Source: Balanoglossus misakiensis (lineage: Eukaryota > Hemichordata). Taken from it: 64,000 nt of DNA. The stretch covers positions 1,178,001-1,242,000 of the forward strand of contig CM082593.2 of assembly GCA_040954595.2 (NCBI GenBank), given 5' to 3'. Below the pieces are notes generated by a model. That model had not been told where the DNA came from. It did not search any database and saw nothing but the letters and a program-made list of their open reading frames with translations. This document shows, in pieces, positions 36,001-48,900 of this stretch (positions are counted from its first letter, which is position 1; each line of letters begins with the position of its first letter). Position numbers and translations under genes: made by a program.

Positions 36001-39000
36001 CATTTAATCAGTGCCTCGAAACCGAATTCCCCTGACTGCACGCTACAACGCAGCGAATTTTATTTACGAGCTCAAGATTTTCAGTGATATATCTTCAGAG
36101 GTTGCAGATCATTGGAATGCGTGACAGCGTCTTCGTGACGCAAACTCTTGGGAACAGAAGGCGCACAGAATACCTATTTAACTGGATCATGTATTTTTCC
36201 TTGTTTCCCTGGTCTTAACAACCCCAAGGAGACATTTCCTTTTCCTCCCTTTCCCTTCTAGTTGCCGGGCAATACTTCTTCCTTGCTTCCCATGGTAGTA
36301 TCGGGGCGGTCTCCCCAGGAAATGTTTCTACAAGCAATGTGTCCGTTTTATTAATCGGTGTCGAGAATTTTTCCGGGAAATGGTTGCTGTTGACATTTCG
36401 GCGTTAAAATAAATGAATTGTAGTATGCGAATGGATTTTATGAGCAAGCTCACGACAGTAAGAATATTAGTCGTAAAACTATGAATTACGACCCAAGGTT
36501 TGTCGGATACTCGCGGAGTGATACTCGTCAGTTTGTCCTCTTTACTTAACACTAATTCTGGTAAATAACCGCACACAAAAAAGAACCTTCACAGTAACTA
36601 AGTTGAATTCGTAACAAAGCGATCCCAGAGCATACACTAAATGGTGATCACGTACACGAATGAGCTGTTCGTCAATTACACTTCATTATATTCGACTTAA
36701 AGATTATTGCCAATTTAGGAGAAGCCCTCAAAAATCCTGTTGGGTAATATACCTATTTATAGATCTGCAACGACTTAGTGAATGCATGACAATTAGCGCG
36801 TTGCCTCCAAATTGTGATAGCTCACATGTTTTGATTGTTTCTGACAAACTGCCTGTACATCCAGTGTACTACAAGATCCGATACACTGGAGTCACGTATC
36901 GTGAAGACGTTATTTAGTGCTTTAGAAATAACACTGTCAAGTATCTTCGAGTGCTATAAGCCAGCTAATAAAATAAAGATTGTCAATGCTGACAAACTTA
37001 AAGCTAACACAAATAATGCCGCCAGGCTTGCACAAGAAATGAGAAAAGCTCTAAAGGACATGTTCAGCAAATTCATTTAGCTCGTTCGCTGTCTCTCTCG
37101 CTCTCTCATAATGCGCGCGTTTAATTAATAAGCGCCATGTGGTGCTCAACTGAATTCGCAAGTAAACATTAAGCTTACTGTATACATGTAGTTCTCATGC
37201 TGTTAACAAAGAGAGTCTGGTCATTGGACAGGCGCCCCACCTGGCTCATGGATATATCTTGGTCCATAGACAGAATTGTATGTAAACAAACACATGTTTT
37301 TTTATCACCAGGAATATTGGCAGCATTAATTGGGTTAATTTGGGGGACGCGGGGGTTAAATTAGGTCCTGGGGAGAGTTTGAATGGCAGTGTAACCACGT
37401 GAACGAACGGCAAATCCTTGGATTTTCACATTCCACACTTGCGTCGATTGTGGAGGAAGCAAGCTGGGTGATTGATGCTGTGTGTAATGAAAAACACACA
37501 CATAACCACATCAATATCAAGTCATGCAGAAATCCCCACTCGGCAGAGTTAGTTTTCGTGATGAAATAGTGGCAATAAAACGGCATGGAATCTGTAATGC
37601 TCCAGCGGGTCTGACGCACACTTATATTGCCGTGCCGGGCCATGCATACAGGAACTGTTAATTAACCTCTCAAAGTCCGACAGTTATAATATTTTGACCC
37701 TATGGCTCCCGCAAGCAGCCATTAGGAAAAGAAGATAATAAACGTCGAGAGAAGTCTCTGGAATTTGCTATTTGTATAATTTCATCATTAAGGTGAATTT
37801 TATTTCCATAGCCTTCTCTTTCACTACATACTCTGCTCTGTCTGTCTGGCTGCCCCTTTTCCTTACGCCTAAACTGTAAACAAGTCATATAATTATTGAT
37901 TAGGAGGCAATTATGTGCTATTTTAAGAAGTTTTAAATTTAAATTTTGGTGAATTGAAAAAAGGAAGACGGGCTGCCAGCTTGTAATATCGCAACTCAAA
38001 TGACCTTGTGCGGTGAAAACTGCATTTGTTTAGAGCCTATATGACCAAAAGTAACGAGTATCTTGTGAAATAGTGCCATTACTCGCCACAACAAATCAAA
38101 AATGTTGATGACAGAGACAAACGTAGGCCACTTGCCCAACCCAATAACTATTCATCTCGGAGACGTTTTAAAACCATAAGCATTGCGCTCTGGTTTTAAC
38201 TGAGCGGTTTAAAAAGAACCCTCAACAGACTAGGATATATCACAAAGTTACAAAGTACATGACAGGGGAACCAATTAATTTATGGGACATAGATTAACGG
38301 GTCTTGGGACAGCCATTAACGAGAAGCAATGCCTAATGAAAGTTGAAGAAGATTTCATTTCTCTGGCACAAGGGTCAAGGTCGTGCCAAACCCATGGCAA
38401 GTCTTACCGTGGACTACAGTCCACACAAAACAAGCAATTTGTTTCCATTTTACGCTCTGTTTATCCCGGAATTTAATTGTTCTGAAACATCGACGGAAAA
38501 AGAAGGCAATTGTGGGGAAGAAAGCAACCTGTTTCAATAGTGATTGTCCACCTTTCTGAGACAACCCACCCGAAACAAATTATGGAAGCCCCCTGAAATT
38601 GAGGTTGGCAATTTCACATAAATAAGCAAAGGTTGCGTTATAGTCATTTTATCTTCACCTGGTTTATCACGGAGATCATTCTGACATGACGTTATTTGAG
38701 GCGAGATTTTCATGATGAAACAACTCACCATTTCCCGCAGTTGCATTACTGTTCACATCTATGATTCATCAAAACAAATTAGCCCCCTCAACCCTTGATA
38801 AGACCTTTCAGTGTTTGAAAAACCCATCATCAATCGAGTTTATTTTCCCCCTTCAACTGTATAATAACATCTGCTTATTTTGCGTCTGTTTTATAGCTGT
38901 TGGACACGCCAACGAACTGATGAAGTTAAACCGAATTACCGCACAGACAGTTTCGCTGACCAGGAAAACATAGACTTCACACACAAATTGTTCTTTGAGA

Positions 39001-39373
39001 ATGTTACAAGACAAGATACATCAGTTAATTGAGGAAAGGTTTCACCAGTCTTGCCTGTGACTACATCTGTAAGAGGGGGACAGCGCCAAAGAGGGAACAG
39101 AGAGGTTCCAATGTCCAGGAGATGTGCTGAGAATTGTTTGTTCAGTTTCAACCGTGAGTCGTGCTGGGACCACACGTAGCAATTATAATCCAGCGGGCGG
39201 TGCAGTTCTACCGTAGGCTAGAGAGTGGCAGTTCTTCCTCATTAACATCGCCATCAATCGTCGGCAAAGTCAAATGCCCATTTTGCATATACTTAGATTG
39301 ACGCGTGTTCTTTCACTCGGAGCCTGGTCTCTCGACTTGAAAGGTTAGCCACCAAGCTTACTGAGGCACGATC
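33002..39373. other. Non-coding interval upstream of GPCR 1
   Basis: No supported coding exon. Acceptor-like sequences before the receptor ATG (TTTTATAG ending at 38896, and CTTGAAAG shortly before 39345) could receive an upstream untranslated exon. Otherwise I see nothing. Confidence 0.5.
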
Positions 39374-40447
39374 ATGGATGAGAGTAACGTCGGAGGTAGC
39401 AACTGGACTTGGGATGACAACTCGACGGATATTGGCACTTGTGTTATTCACAGCCGCGGTCGTGAATTCATTTTTTCGATGATAGTGATCGTTGCCATTG
39501 GCATCTGTGGAAACTTTGCCTTCATCTATGTTGTGATAACGGTGAAATCAATGCACACAGCCGTCAACTGGTTTTTCACGAATCTATCGTGTGCCGACAC
39601 GCTGTACCTAATCACACACCTTTTCTCCTGGTGTATCAAACTTGATCCAGACTACACCGTCGTCCAACGGAACCAGGTGTATGGAACTGTAACAAGCCTG
39701 GCTGACGGAATAATGCTGTGTACGTCGATTTTCACAGTGGCGGCGATAAGCATGGAGAGGTACCTGGCCATTTCAAATCCACTGAAAGCCCGCCAGATGA
39801 CTGGGACGAAAAGAATCGTCAAAATTACAGTTGCCATATGGGTTATTTCCGTCCTCTTCAACATCCCAGAAGCTTTGAAGTACGCCACTAATTACGACAG
39901 CAAAACACAAGTAATTCTACTCTCCATCACAGCCTTGTTCCAAATTATCACATTCATCATTTCGCTCACTATAGTCGTGGCTATGAACCTAGCTACCGTT
40001 TGCATGTACCGCAAGAATCTGAAAGGAATTACATCGACTGACGTTTCGGATATTTCACGAAAGAAGATTTCCAGACACGAGGGCCAAGTTCTTTGGGCCT
40101 GCATCGGAGTTTCTGCTATATTTCTGGTCTGTGCGACACCAACTATTTACAGATTAACCATCTTGGTGTTAATGTGGCATGGGGTTATTCAAGGCTCTTT
40201 CCTGTTCGGTACGCACGGCTGCATCTTGCTCGATGTCTCGCTGGTATTGGAGTCAATTAACTCCATTATCAACCCACTGGTGTACAACGCTACCAGCTCC
40301 AGGTGCCGTCGCGCATTCCGCCAAGCGCTGGACTGCAAGAGATTCTGTTCCCGTGGCACCGGTACATACGGAGGTAAATACCAAGGTTATAAATATTATT
40401 CGGCTAAGTACACTAACGGACAAACAACCTGTTCCGTGACTCTTTAA
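39374..40447 (+). CDS. Rhodopsin-class GPCR, divergent (copy 1), 357 aa, single exon
   Basis: A seven-helix receptor of unknown ligand. Two N-glycosylation sites lie at the N-terminus (N10-W-T, N16-S-T). Class A anchors are present: N47 (1.50) in GICGN, D75 (2.50) in LSCAD, E128-R129-Y130, W156 (4.50), P256 (6.50) and N300-PLVY (7.49-7.53). Missing anchors are C3.25 (G104), P5.50, and the CWxP tryptophan (CATP, A254). D111 occupies 3.32, as in aminergic receptors. The second extracellular loop (about 168-180) has no Cys, so the usual TM3-loop disulfide cannot form. The tail carries CKRFC (possible palmitoylation) and ends SVTL, compatible with a class II PDZ ligand. The ATG has A at -3 and G at +4. 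It is about three-quarters identical by eye to the GPCR at 44838 across the helices. The helix 1-3 motifs are peptide-receptor-like, but no subfamily is recognised. Confidence 0.92.
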   Translation: MDESNVGGSNWTWDDNSTDIGTCVIHSRGREFIFSMIVIVAIGICGNFAFIYVVITVKSMHTAVNWFFTNLSCADTLYLITHLFSWCIKLDPDYTVVQRNQVYGTVTSLADGIMLCTSIFTVAAISMERYLAISNPLKARQMTGTKRIVKITVAIWVISVLFNIPEALKYATNYDSKTQVILLSITALFQIITFIISLTIVVAMNLATVCMYRKNLKGITSTDVSDISRKKISRHEGQVLWACIGVSAIFLVCATPTIYRLTILVLMWHGVIQGSFLFGTHGCILLDVSLVLESINSIINPLVYNATSSRCRRAFRQALDCKRFCSRGTGTYGGKYQGYKYYSAKYTNGQTTCSVTL

Positions 40448-41963
40448 ACAATCTCGTTATGAGACTACAACTGCTGGCAGGTGGTCTGTCGTTTCTCAAT
40501 TCACGGCCAATTACAGATGAAGCGATGAACTCGTCGTTTGTAAATCATTGGAAGTACTGGACGAACATTCGCAAACAATCACCACACCATCTGATACCAA
40601 ATATATTATCTTTCCTGTTTATCGATATTTAATACGTTCATTTCAAGACTACTCGATATTTAACGCATTTTACTAGTTGTGTGTATTTTACTACTTTACC
40701 AGATGTTATTTTGTGAGGACAGAAGTACTGAAATGTATGAAAACACAATTTCTAAGACTTGAAAAATTAACGACGAAATAGATAGGGCAAGGAGAAGTAT
40801 TTAATTATCTGTGTTAGTTTAACGACTGCTTTCAACAAAACAGACAAATGTGTATCATTTTGATAAAATGACCAAATCCCAGTGAAATCTTCAGGTTTTG
40901 GAAACAGAAACAAAGTCAACTGAATCGATCAGATTGACATGTTTTTTTTGTAAGCATTCCTGTCTCGTGACATTACGTGCTGAAAACAACCAAACAGAAA
41001 TACTCGGCCATAAATCTTTGAGAAATACCCCAGAATGTTTAGTTAAGCCAAACTGAAATGTACGATACGAACACAATTTGATAATCTATACAAAAAAAAT
41101 TACTTTCCCAGCTCACTTGATTGTAGAACAAGTGAATATTGCAACAGCTGTTTTGTGTTCATGATTAAATAGAAATAAAAACGATTTATGAGTTTCCTTT
41201 TTTTATTTCTATACCGGTACCCTAGTCATACGCAAAGTGTGTGTGTGTGTGTTAAAGGGACTACACTTGTATCTTTTCATTAGAAGACACCATTAACTGA
41301 TTCATACATTTTCTAAACCGGAATACCATATTGGAGGGTTGGGAGCCAATAGGACACTAGCTAGCGAGTCACATTAATGTAGGCACAAAGTAAAACTGCT
41401 ACAATGTTCATCATAGCAAACAATATGCATGGTTGATGTATAGCCACGTTACTTTTTATCACATTTCCCGTTTACTTTTATATTGGTTGGCAGGTATCCC
41501 TGAACAATATGCTGACAGCCTCGCGCATGTGCAGTTCAGACGATCTTTAAATTTTTCGTCGATTTATCCTGTCTGAATTGAAAATGCAATTACTGTAAAC
41601 TTCATTTCAGGGTGAGCGGTTGATCGGTTCCAGGGAGGGAAGGCTGGCTTGGGAAGTTCATTAAGATTCCTGGTGGAGACGAGAGACTTTAGGCAATGCC
41701 TGGATACACGCTGGTATTTACAGCTTAAACGTTTGCAACGGAAACTTTATACATTTCAATGAAGTCAACATATGTTTTATGACTTTAGTTTGGTGATTAG
41801 TCGTGCCAGCATAAATACAGAAGCCTGTGCGATAGAAGCCGACTTTTGTGACTTATATGTCTTTCTTTTATGAGCTAAATAACGTATGTTGATAAACCTT
41901 CAAATTCGAATCAAGTGGACTGGACCACGCATATGTTGAAATGGTCACTGTCAGATGATCTGA

Positions 41964-42088
41964 ACTCACTTACTCATCACTCACTCAACCATTCACTCAC
42001 TCACTCCCTCACTCACTCGGTCATGCGCTCGCTCGCTTGTTAATTCATTCAATGATTGAATGATTGAATGAATGAATGAATGAATGAA
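41964..42088. repeat. Compound (CACT)n and (ATTC)/(GAAT)n repeat
   Basis: A run of CACT/ACTC tetramers changes into ATTC and then GAAT/GAATGATT units. The ATTCATTCAAT and ATTGAATGAAT parts are inverted repeats and can pair. Confidence 0.85.
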
Positions 42089-44779
42089 CGTATAAACTAC
42101 ACTCTTGCTGTGTTTTTCAGCTCATTCCATTCAATGAAACCATAACTACTCTAAAGCAATCTTGGTGTAATTTGATATTTACTGACTGCTCGGTTTTCCT
42201 CTAACGAGACACGCTATAGCTTTCTATCAACCGTAGCTGTGATGTTATAACATACTGTACTTACAACGGTGCGAAAATCAAATAAATGGGAATTTTGAAA
42301 CGTCAATATTCGTATGCGTTGTAATTTAGGAGTCAGTAACGCAAAAGTAGTGCAATGCACGTCTCCTTTCTTTTGTCGCGTTGGCATTTCATTTTAGATG
42401 AAAAAGAATGTAAATATTCATGACTACATGTGTTTATCAGTGTCTTCTGACTTCTTCGTGTAATAAATAATGTCACATCCTGTGTTTGAACTTTGAACAC
42501 AACGACCTAATCTGTTTCGTTTGTGGTTACGACGCAGTTCAACGTTAAATTAGAGTTGACGCCGAAAACACGCCTTCTTCACTTTATTTATGACCCACTC
42601 ATGATCGATTATCCTGTGTTTTATATTTCCGTCTTTGATGTTGTTGATATTGACAATGATGGTGGTGATAATGATGGTTATGATGATGGCAGCAGAGGTG
42701 AAGACATTGCTCGTATTGGTGATAATGTTCAGTCGGTGGTGTAACATTTGATATGATGGTTAATGCAATGCCAATGTCGTCAACAAGTATGAATAGAACT
42801 CAACCACTATCATGGCCGTATATCACACGAAAATTAACCCAACAACCTTAAGTGACAATCTGTCACTGTCAACCACTAAATGACAGACGACCCTACGCTG
42901 TGATGTTGTTCTATGGATGTGGAGATATTATATTAAGTGTCAAGTGTCCTACTAAATGTAAGTTATCTTTGCAAACTGTGTGTACATGTATGTGTCCTAA
43001 ATACCAGGATAGGACAGCATCACCAGAAATCTAAGGATAATCGCTTCCAGATTCGGTAGTCATGAACCGGGTCAGAAATAGAAACTTTATTTGTTGGAAT
43101 GCAGATTATCTATCGATGAAAAATAATGGAGAAGGTCCTACGTTTATACCGCCTTGACTTCCATGTTAGGCGTCAAACTCTCTTGAACATTATAATTCAG
43201 TTAGTTTGATGGTTCTTGTCAAAGTTACTTTCCAATGTTGGGAAATGATGAGTCAGAACATTCAGGTAAAATGTCGAGAATCAGAATATTAATTTAGCAA
43301 TAGTTGACTCCATTTTAATAATCTCCCCTGTCAGCTTCGAGTTTTGATGGGAAAACTACATGAAGGACTTGGTGAAAAGGGTAATGTACAGAATCGAAGA
43401 AGTACAGCTAACACTAAATGACAATACGGGGTAATACTCGCTGGGTTGGTAATTAGATACATGGACATAATTTCAGGATGTTAGCCTGGGGCTAGTGAAT
43501 CTGAGATGTATCTCTTCTTAGATGCAGTTGCTTAGCAACACATGCCACATCAGACAAAAACAAGAATAAGACGAAAACATGTTATCGACCTAAGATACCC
43601 TGAGGCCAAACAGATAACATGTGACTTATCATGTCATGCTATGTTCTGTGGTGATTTTCTCATCAATCAATTTATATAATTCGTTCATTTCTGATCTGTA
43701 GATCTCAATCAGGCTTACCTACACCATGAAAAAGGTATGTCATACAAAGTCACGACTCAAAGACTACAGAGATTTTCTAATCATTGTATATGACACGCTT
43801 TACGTAAAATCTTACAGACTTTTCATTACTGTTCTTTCAAACTGACGTTCACAAAACTCATCCGTGATTGATGACGTAAAGATGACGTCAAACTCTGCCC
43901 TAGTCTGGGTCATCAAATTTATACTTTATACATTTTGGCACAAATGTGAAATTCCATAATGTTCCGCGTTAATCTTGTCAATAAAAAGATATTGTTATAT
44001 TTCATTATGCTTGATTGTGCTAACCCTATCCACAGCAACTAATTTTCGAATAAGGCTTATGGCAAACGTTATATCGAACAGGGTCTGATTACTCAATGCA
44101 CAAAGAAGCTGAAAATTGAGTATACTCACTGCGAATGACGTTGATGCTATTATCAATCACTGAAAGATGCCACGCTTCCAAAAACTTGTTACAAACTTCG
44201 GCTGAAAGTGAAGAGCAAGTCAGAAACACCATCGCCTCCAAAGCATCATGGTGTGCTAATTTTAACATCGATGGCATGACGTACTGGTCTTCTTTTGTCA
44301 TTAAAAAGATTATGTCATAAACTTATTTTAGTTTCCGTTACAGAGCAGGCATGGAGTCCCCCCGGTCAACAGAGAAAATAAATCACATTTCATAATAAAT
44401 CTCAACATGCATTATTTTATATAAAACGTTGAATCAAACAAAACAGCATTTTGTGTGGAATTATGGACTCCCTATTGAACTAAACACTTTTTAATTCTAA
44501 TATACTACAGCGTATTCAGTTACCAACATGACATTGATTGTGAATCCGAAGATTCACGGTCTTGATAGGAGCATAGACGGGTCAAAGATCAGCTCCGATA
44601 ATTCTGTTAACATGAGTCATATGCTCTTGTGTGATGTTTTTATTTTTGACAAAATGACATAATGGAACAGCCGTCCTCGCTTGTCCGTCTCAATTACACC
44701 AGTATATGGTATGTATCCCCGAATGCAATGTGATTGATGGGGCTTTTTGTAAGCGAGTCCATGTGATCTTCACTCCGGT

Positions 44780-44804
44780 TGTCTTTTCTATTTTTATTCT
44801 GCAG
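44780..44804 (+). other. Strong 3' splice site just before the GPCR 2 start codon
   Basis: A long pyrimidine tract (gttgtcttttctatttttattct) ends in GCAG, with AG at 44803-44804, 33 bases before the ATG at 44838. This implies that the single coding exon is preceded by at least one untranslated exon further upstream. Confidence 0.6.
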
Positions 44805-44837
44805 TGGTTGCTGAGACTATAAAGCTGGGTGGTGAGC

Positions 44838-45908
44838 ATGATTGACTGTGGAACAATGGAGCTTTCCAACGAGACGAGCATCGGCCAAGAGCTCTCCAAT
44901 GCGACCTTTCAGCGCCCGGGAAGTTTTGGACTCAGTAGCCGCACCGACTTCATTATAACTATGGTAGTGTTTGTCACCATAGGTATCTGTGGAAACTTTG
45001 CTTTCATGTACGTTGTGGTCACAGTGAGGTCCATGCACACCGCTGTCAACTGGTTTCTAATCAACCTGTCATGCGCAGACACACTCTATTTGATCACACA
45101 CCTGTTCACCTGGTGCGTCAAGTTTAGCCCTAACAGCATGGCGGTGCAGCGAAGCCAAGTTTACAGTACCGTCGTAAGTTTGGCCGACGGTATCACGCTG
45201 TGTACCTCAATATTCACAGTGGCAGCTATAAGCATCGAGAGATACCTTGCCATTTCGAATCCCCTGAAAGCTCGGCAGATGATAGGCACGAAGAGAATCG
45301 TCAAAATCACCGCTGCCATTTGGGTCATCTCAATTCTGTTCAACATCCCCGAGGCGCTGAATTATGCATTAAAGTGCGACGAAAACGTCGCGATAATTTT
45401 AATGTCAATCACAGCTTTCTCCCAGATCATCACGTTTGTCATCTCGCTAGTTGTGGTGGTTTCAATGAACATTGCAACCGTTGTAATGTACCGTAAGCAC
45501 GTGCGTGGGATCGCGCTGGCGAATGACTCCTGGACCCGACGAGCGAGGATATCCCGTCATGATGGCCAAGTTCTAGTTGCATGCATCGGTGTCTCCATCA
45601 TCTTCTTGATTTGCGCAGCCCCGACCATCTACAGAATGGCAATCATGGCTTTCATATGGAATAAACTTGTTCCCTTGTCTTTTATCATGGACGGACATCT
45701 AATGGTGTTCTTTGACGCATCCGTCGTTCTTGAATCAGTCAACGCCATCATCAACCCGCTGGTGTATAACGCCACCAGTTCGCGATGTCGTCGAGCTTTC
45801 CGACAGGCGCTGAGAAGACTCGACTGCAAACATCATTGCAGCGGTCGCTCTTTCCTGCTGACTTCGTCCCAGTCATCAAGTTCAAATACACAACCGACAT
45901 CTGTTTAA
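44838..45908 (+). CDS. Rhodopsin-class GPCR, divergent (copy 2), 356 aa, single coding exon
   Basis: Paralogue of the GPCR at 39374, in the same orientation and about 4.4 kb downstream. The first in-frame ATG is at 44838 (agcATGa). The open frame extends upstream only through GTG codons. N-glycosylation sites are N11-E-T and N21-A-T. It shares N1.50, D2.50, ERY (R135), W4.50, P6.50 and NPLVY, and the same losses: S110 at 3.25, no P5.50, and CAAP with A260 at 6.48. It also has D117 at 3.32. Unlike copy 1 it keeps one Cys (C180) in extracellular loop 2. Helices 2-3, intracellular loop 2 and the NPLVYNATSSRCRRAFRQAL end are almost identical between the copies. Divergence lies in the N-terminus, extracellular loops, loop 3 and tail. 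The tail has CKHHC and ends PTSV, a class I PDZ-ligand pattern. Ligand unknown. Confidence 0.92.
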   Translation: MIDCGTMELSNETSIGQELSNATFQRPGSFGLSSRTDFIITMVVFVTIGICGNFAFMYVVVTVRSMHTAVNWFLINLSCADTLYLITHLFTWCVKFSPNSMAVQRSQVYSTVVSLADGITLCTSIFTVAAISIERYLAISNPLKARQMIGTKRIVKITAAIWVISILFNIPEALNYALKCDENVAIILMSITAFSQIITFVISLVVVVSMNIATVVMYRKHVRGIALANDSWTRRARISRHDGQVLVACIGVSIIFLICAAPTIYRMAIMAFIWNKLVPLSFIMDGHLMVFFDASVVLESVNAIINPLVYNATSSRCRRAFRQALRRLDCKHHCSGRSFLLTSSQSSSSNTQPTSV

Positions 45909-48900
45909 GTGTCGCGAGTAATGACAGTGGAAATGAACTTGTGCGATATACATTACTGTGCTGTAAAACTGTTTACTACTGTATAAACTCATATTAACGT
46001 CTAAAACTATTTTGAACTTGTGGACAGTAAAACACACGTATGTATACAAACAATTTCTTTTTTTTCAGAGCCTCTTCAAATTGGTATATATTTTCATAAA
46101 TTATATCAAATGTATGTACTGTACAGTGTAACATACTACCATTACTTATAACTTCATGGCTAGAACTACCAAGTACAAGTTATATTGTCTTTGAAGACCA
46201 GATTGTCTTTTTCCGAAAATTTCCCTGTAAAGTTCAGGAACTTCTACCTTTGAACATGTGTCAATGCTTTGATGTGCTGTGATTATACAATACCACCCAC
46301 AACAGAATCGAGAGCTCATTAACTTGCGGTCACTGTTCGCCACGGGTGAGTAAGTCAAGTCACCCACTTAGTCGATGGAGGACGATATGTGTTAACTGAA
46401 TGAATTTTTCACAAACCACAGATCGAGTGGCATCTTTCATTTAGTGAATATTATATTTAATCACAGTATACAGGGTCTTCTGACTCTATATGTGTTATTT
46501 ACCGGAGTTTTACAGCAATATATATTCAGTTTCAAGGATTCACGGAACTCGAATGTAAATATTTGCCTTGAATATACATGTATATTTACAAGTCATTTAC
46601 TATGTACATTATTTGGAGATAATTATAACATGTTGTGATAACTGTATATAACTTTAATATGTGTCAAGCCTTTGTACATGTATCATTTTCAGTGGTCCAG
46701 GTTTGTAAATTTTTGTCAAGGCGCCAGAGCATGCTCTATGGCAAGTTGGGCCAAATGTTGAACTTTTAGAGAATTTTTTTTGTCTCGTGCTAACAGTTAT
46801 TATATGAAAATTTTCTTGGGTGTAGATTTCTGTAAGGCTGCCAATGTAAAGTTTCACGTGAAAATTAGCAAGATGATCATTCTGAATGAAAATTATACAA
46901 ATTAATATGAGATATTGACCTTTCTGTGTTCATTAATCCATACTGCACTATGTACCGGAAAGTCCCATGACGTTATGTCGCCCGAGTGTCTATAGAAGTA
47001 CATTGCAATTCTCTCTGGTGACATTTTAGTATGCTTTAGTGACAGAACGCAAGTGTAAGTTGCTTCACTCATTGGAATATGTCAGTACAGAGTGTCCTTT
47101 TGAAACCATTCACAAGAGTTGCAGAAATAAACATCACTAGACACTGTCATTTTTGACATGAGTACTGTATACGTCCATGTCATTCTTCTAGTTAAGAAGC
47201 CAATTTGATTACCTGTGCTCTAATGGAAGCCATGAATAGAAAGCTTGAATCTTTTGGAGACTGTGAACAGGGAATCTCCGAACAGTAGTTCTACATTGAT
47301 CAAATATGTCGGTTGTCATGGGAACTTGCCACATTATGACTAGACTGACTTGACTTGCACTCTGTAAACCGCGACGTGTATACACTGCTTATAGTGCAAT
47401 ATTTTAATGCAGAAATCCACTGTATGTATTCAATCGATATAAGCCAGACATTATGTTTCGAGTAAATTATGGTACATAAGCTTACATTGTAACCCCGAGT
47501 TGAAAATGGATGGAACATTTTGATTTTAACTTTTATTAAAATCAAAGCGTATCACTGAAATGTTATTGTTTGTGTTTTAATGCTATGTGCATCTGCAGAC
47601 CAGATGTTGCCAGTTTAAGATTTTCTAAGAACTTGCAGTGGTGGAACATTTTACTGGAGATGGTGTTTATGCCTCAAGATGCTCTAATATCATATCTTTA
47701 CTCGTAGACAATACCCGTGGTGGGTGGGATGTTGATGTGTATATATCTTCAATTGAAAAATTGATGATGTGTTTATTAAACTGAGGAGATTTAGTGCATT
47801 GTCCGGTTTACCCCATATCATATTAATTGGTGCACCCGTGCCCAGGTTTATTGAGCAGAAACTCGGTAGTGAAATGGTAGGTCTGAATTTGAAGACACAC
47901 TTCCTATATATTTGATAAATCTTACTCCTTTGCACAACCATCCATCACATCATGGAAAGCTTCAGTGCAGCAGATTAATTTTGCAGTAGCATTGCAAATC
48001 CCCTCCCCCTTTTTTGCAATCCTTTCAATGAGGCCTCAGACAACAGGTCACACAGTAAAACAAGGCACCCATATGCAAAAGAACTTATTTCGGTTGCAGT
48101 CAAATGTCGGGCCACAAGTCTACTGTCTGTATATCACTCTCTTAACCTTTTGCATATGCATCCGTTTGTTTACTCGTGGTCTTGAGCTTTAAGGCATCGT
48201 AAACTTGAATTGCGCGACATAGCATCAACTCCCCTGCCAAGTTAATCTTTACGACTGTTTCAAACTCGGGTTAAAGGGCTAAAATGTGGCAAAAAAGATA
48301 CAATATCTATTCCCTGAGTCACAGTTCAATGTTTAGGAATTTTCACTCCATGATGCACATGCTTTAGATGCCAAAGCAAAGCATTCAAACGTGTTTGCCC
48401 TAATAATTCTTTGTTGCGTGAAGAACAAACACGTTACGCGACATTTATCTTTTAAAAGAAATATTAGACTCATGGTTGAATTAGGTTTCTACCAGCCACA
48501 CATGCAACCTAGCATTTGGTGTGATTTACTGGCCAGGACAAGGTATGTTAGTGCTCCTACTCAGAAACTACCCCAGCCTAATTGGTCACATACCCTTATG
48601 GAACAGCATGGAATTATTTTTGTTTCTTTACTCGTTCTGAAAGGAAGTTCATAGCGACTTACATTTTATTGCAATTATTACATGCTCCTCGTCTGGCGAA
48701 GTCTTTCACTCCGGATCAATATGTAATATAATGTAGTTACAACTGAACTTTGAAGTTATCTGTTAACTGTACTAGAACGTGCTTCTATTGCCATGCGCAT
48801 GCGCTACAACTGAAACTGTTATGTCCATTATCACTGATATCTAAAGCTAGACACGTCCTTTTTTACCGCCTCATAATCGCGGAGAATCAGTGCCTGAAGT

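Larger units (their letters stand above)
40448..44804. other. Interval between the two GPCR genes
   Basis: Holds the 3' UTR of GPCR 1 (an AATAAA occurs at 41174-41179, about 730 bases past the stop), a short (GT)n near 41240, a CACT/GAAT repeat at 41964-42088, and the probable upstream intron of GPCR 2. I found no third receptor fragment. Confidence 0.55.

Noticed and set aside
44829-44837. Upstream GTG start for GPCR 2
   Set aside because: The added codons are GTG, GTG, AGC. The ATG at 44838 has good context and no other ATG lies upstream in frame before the splice acceptor.
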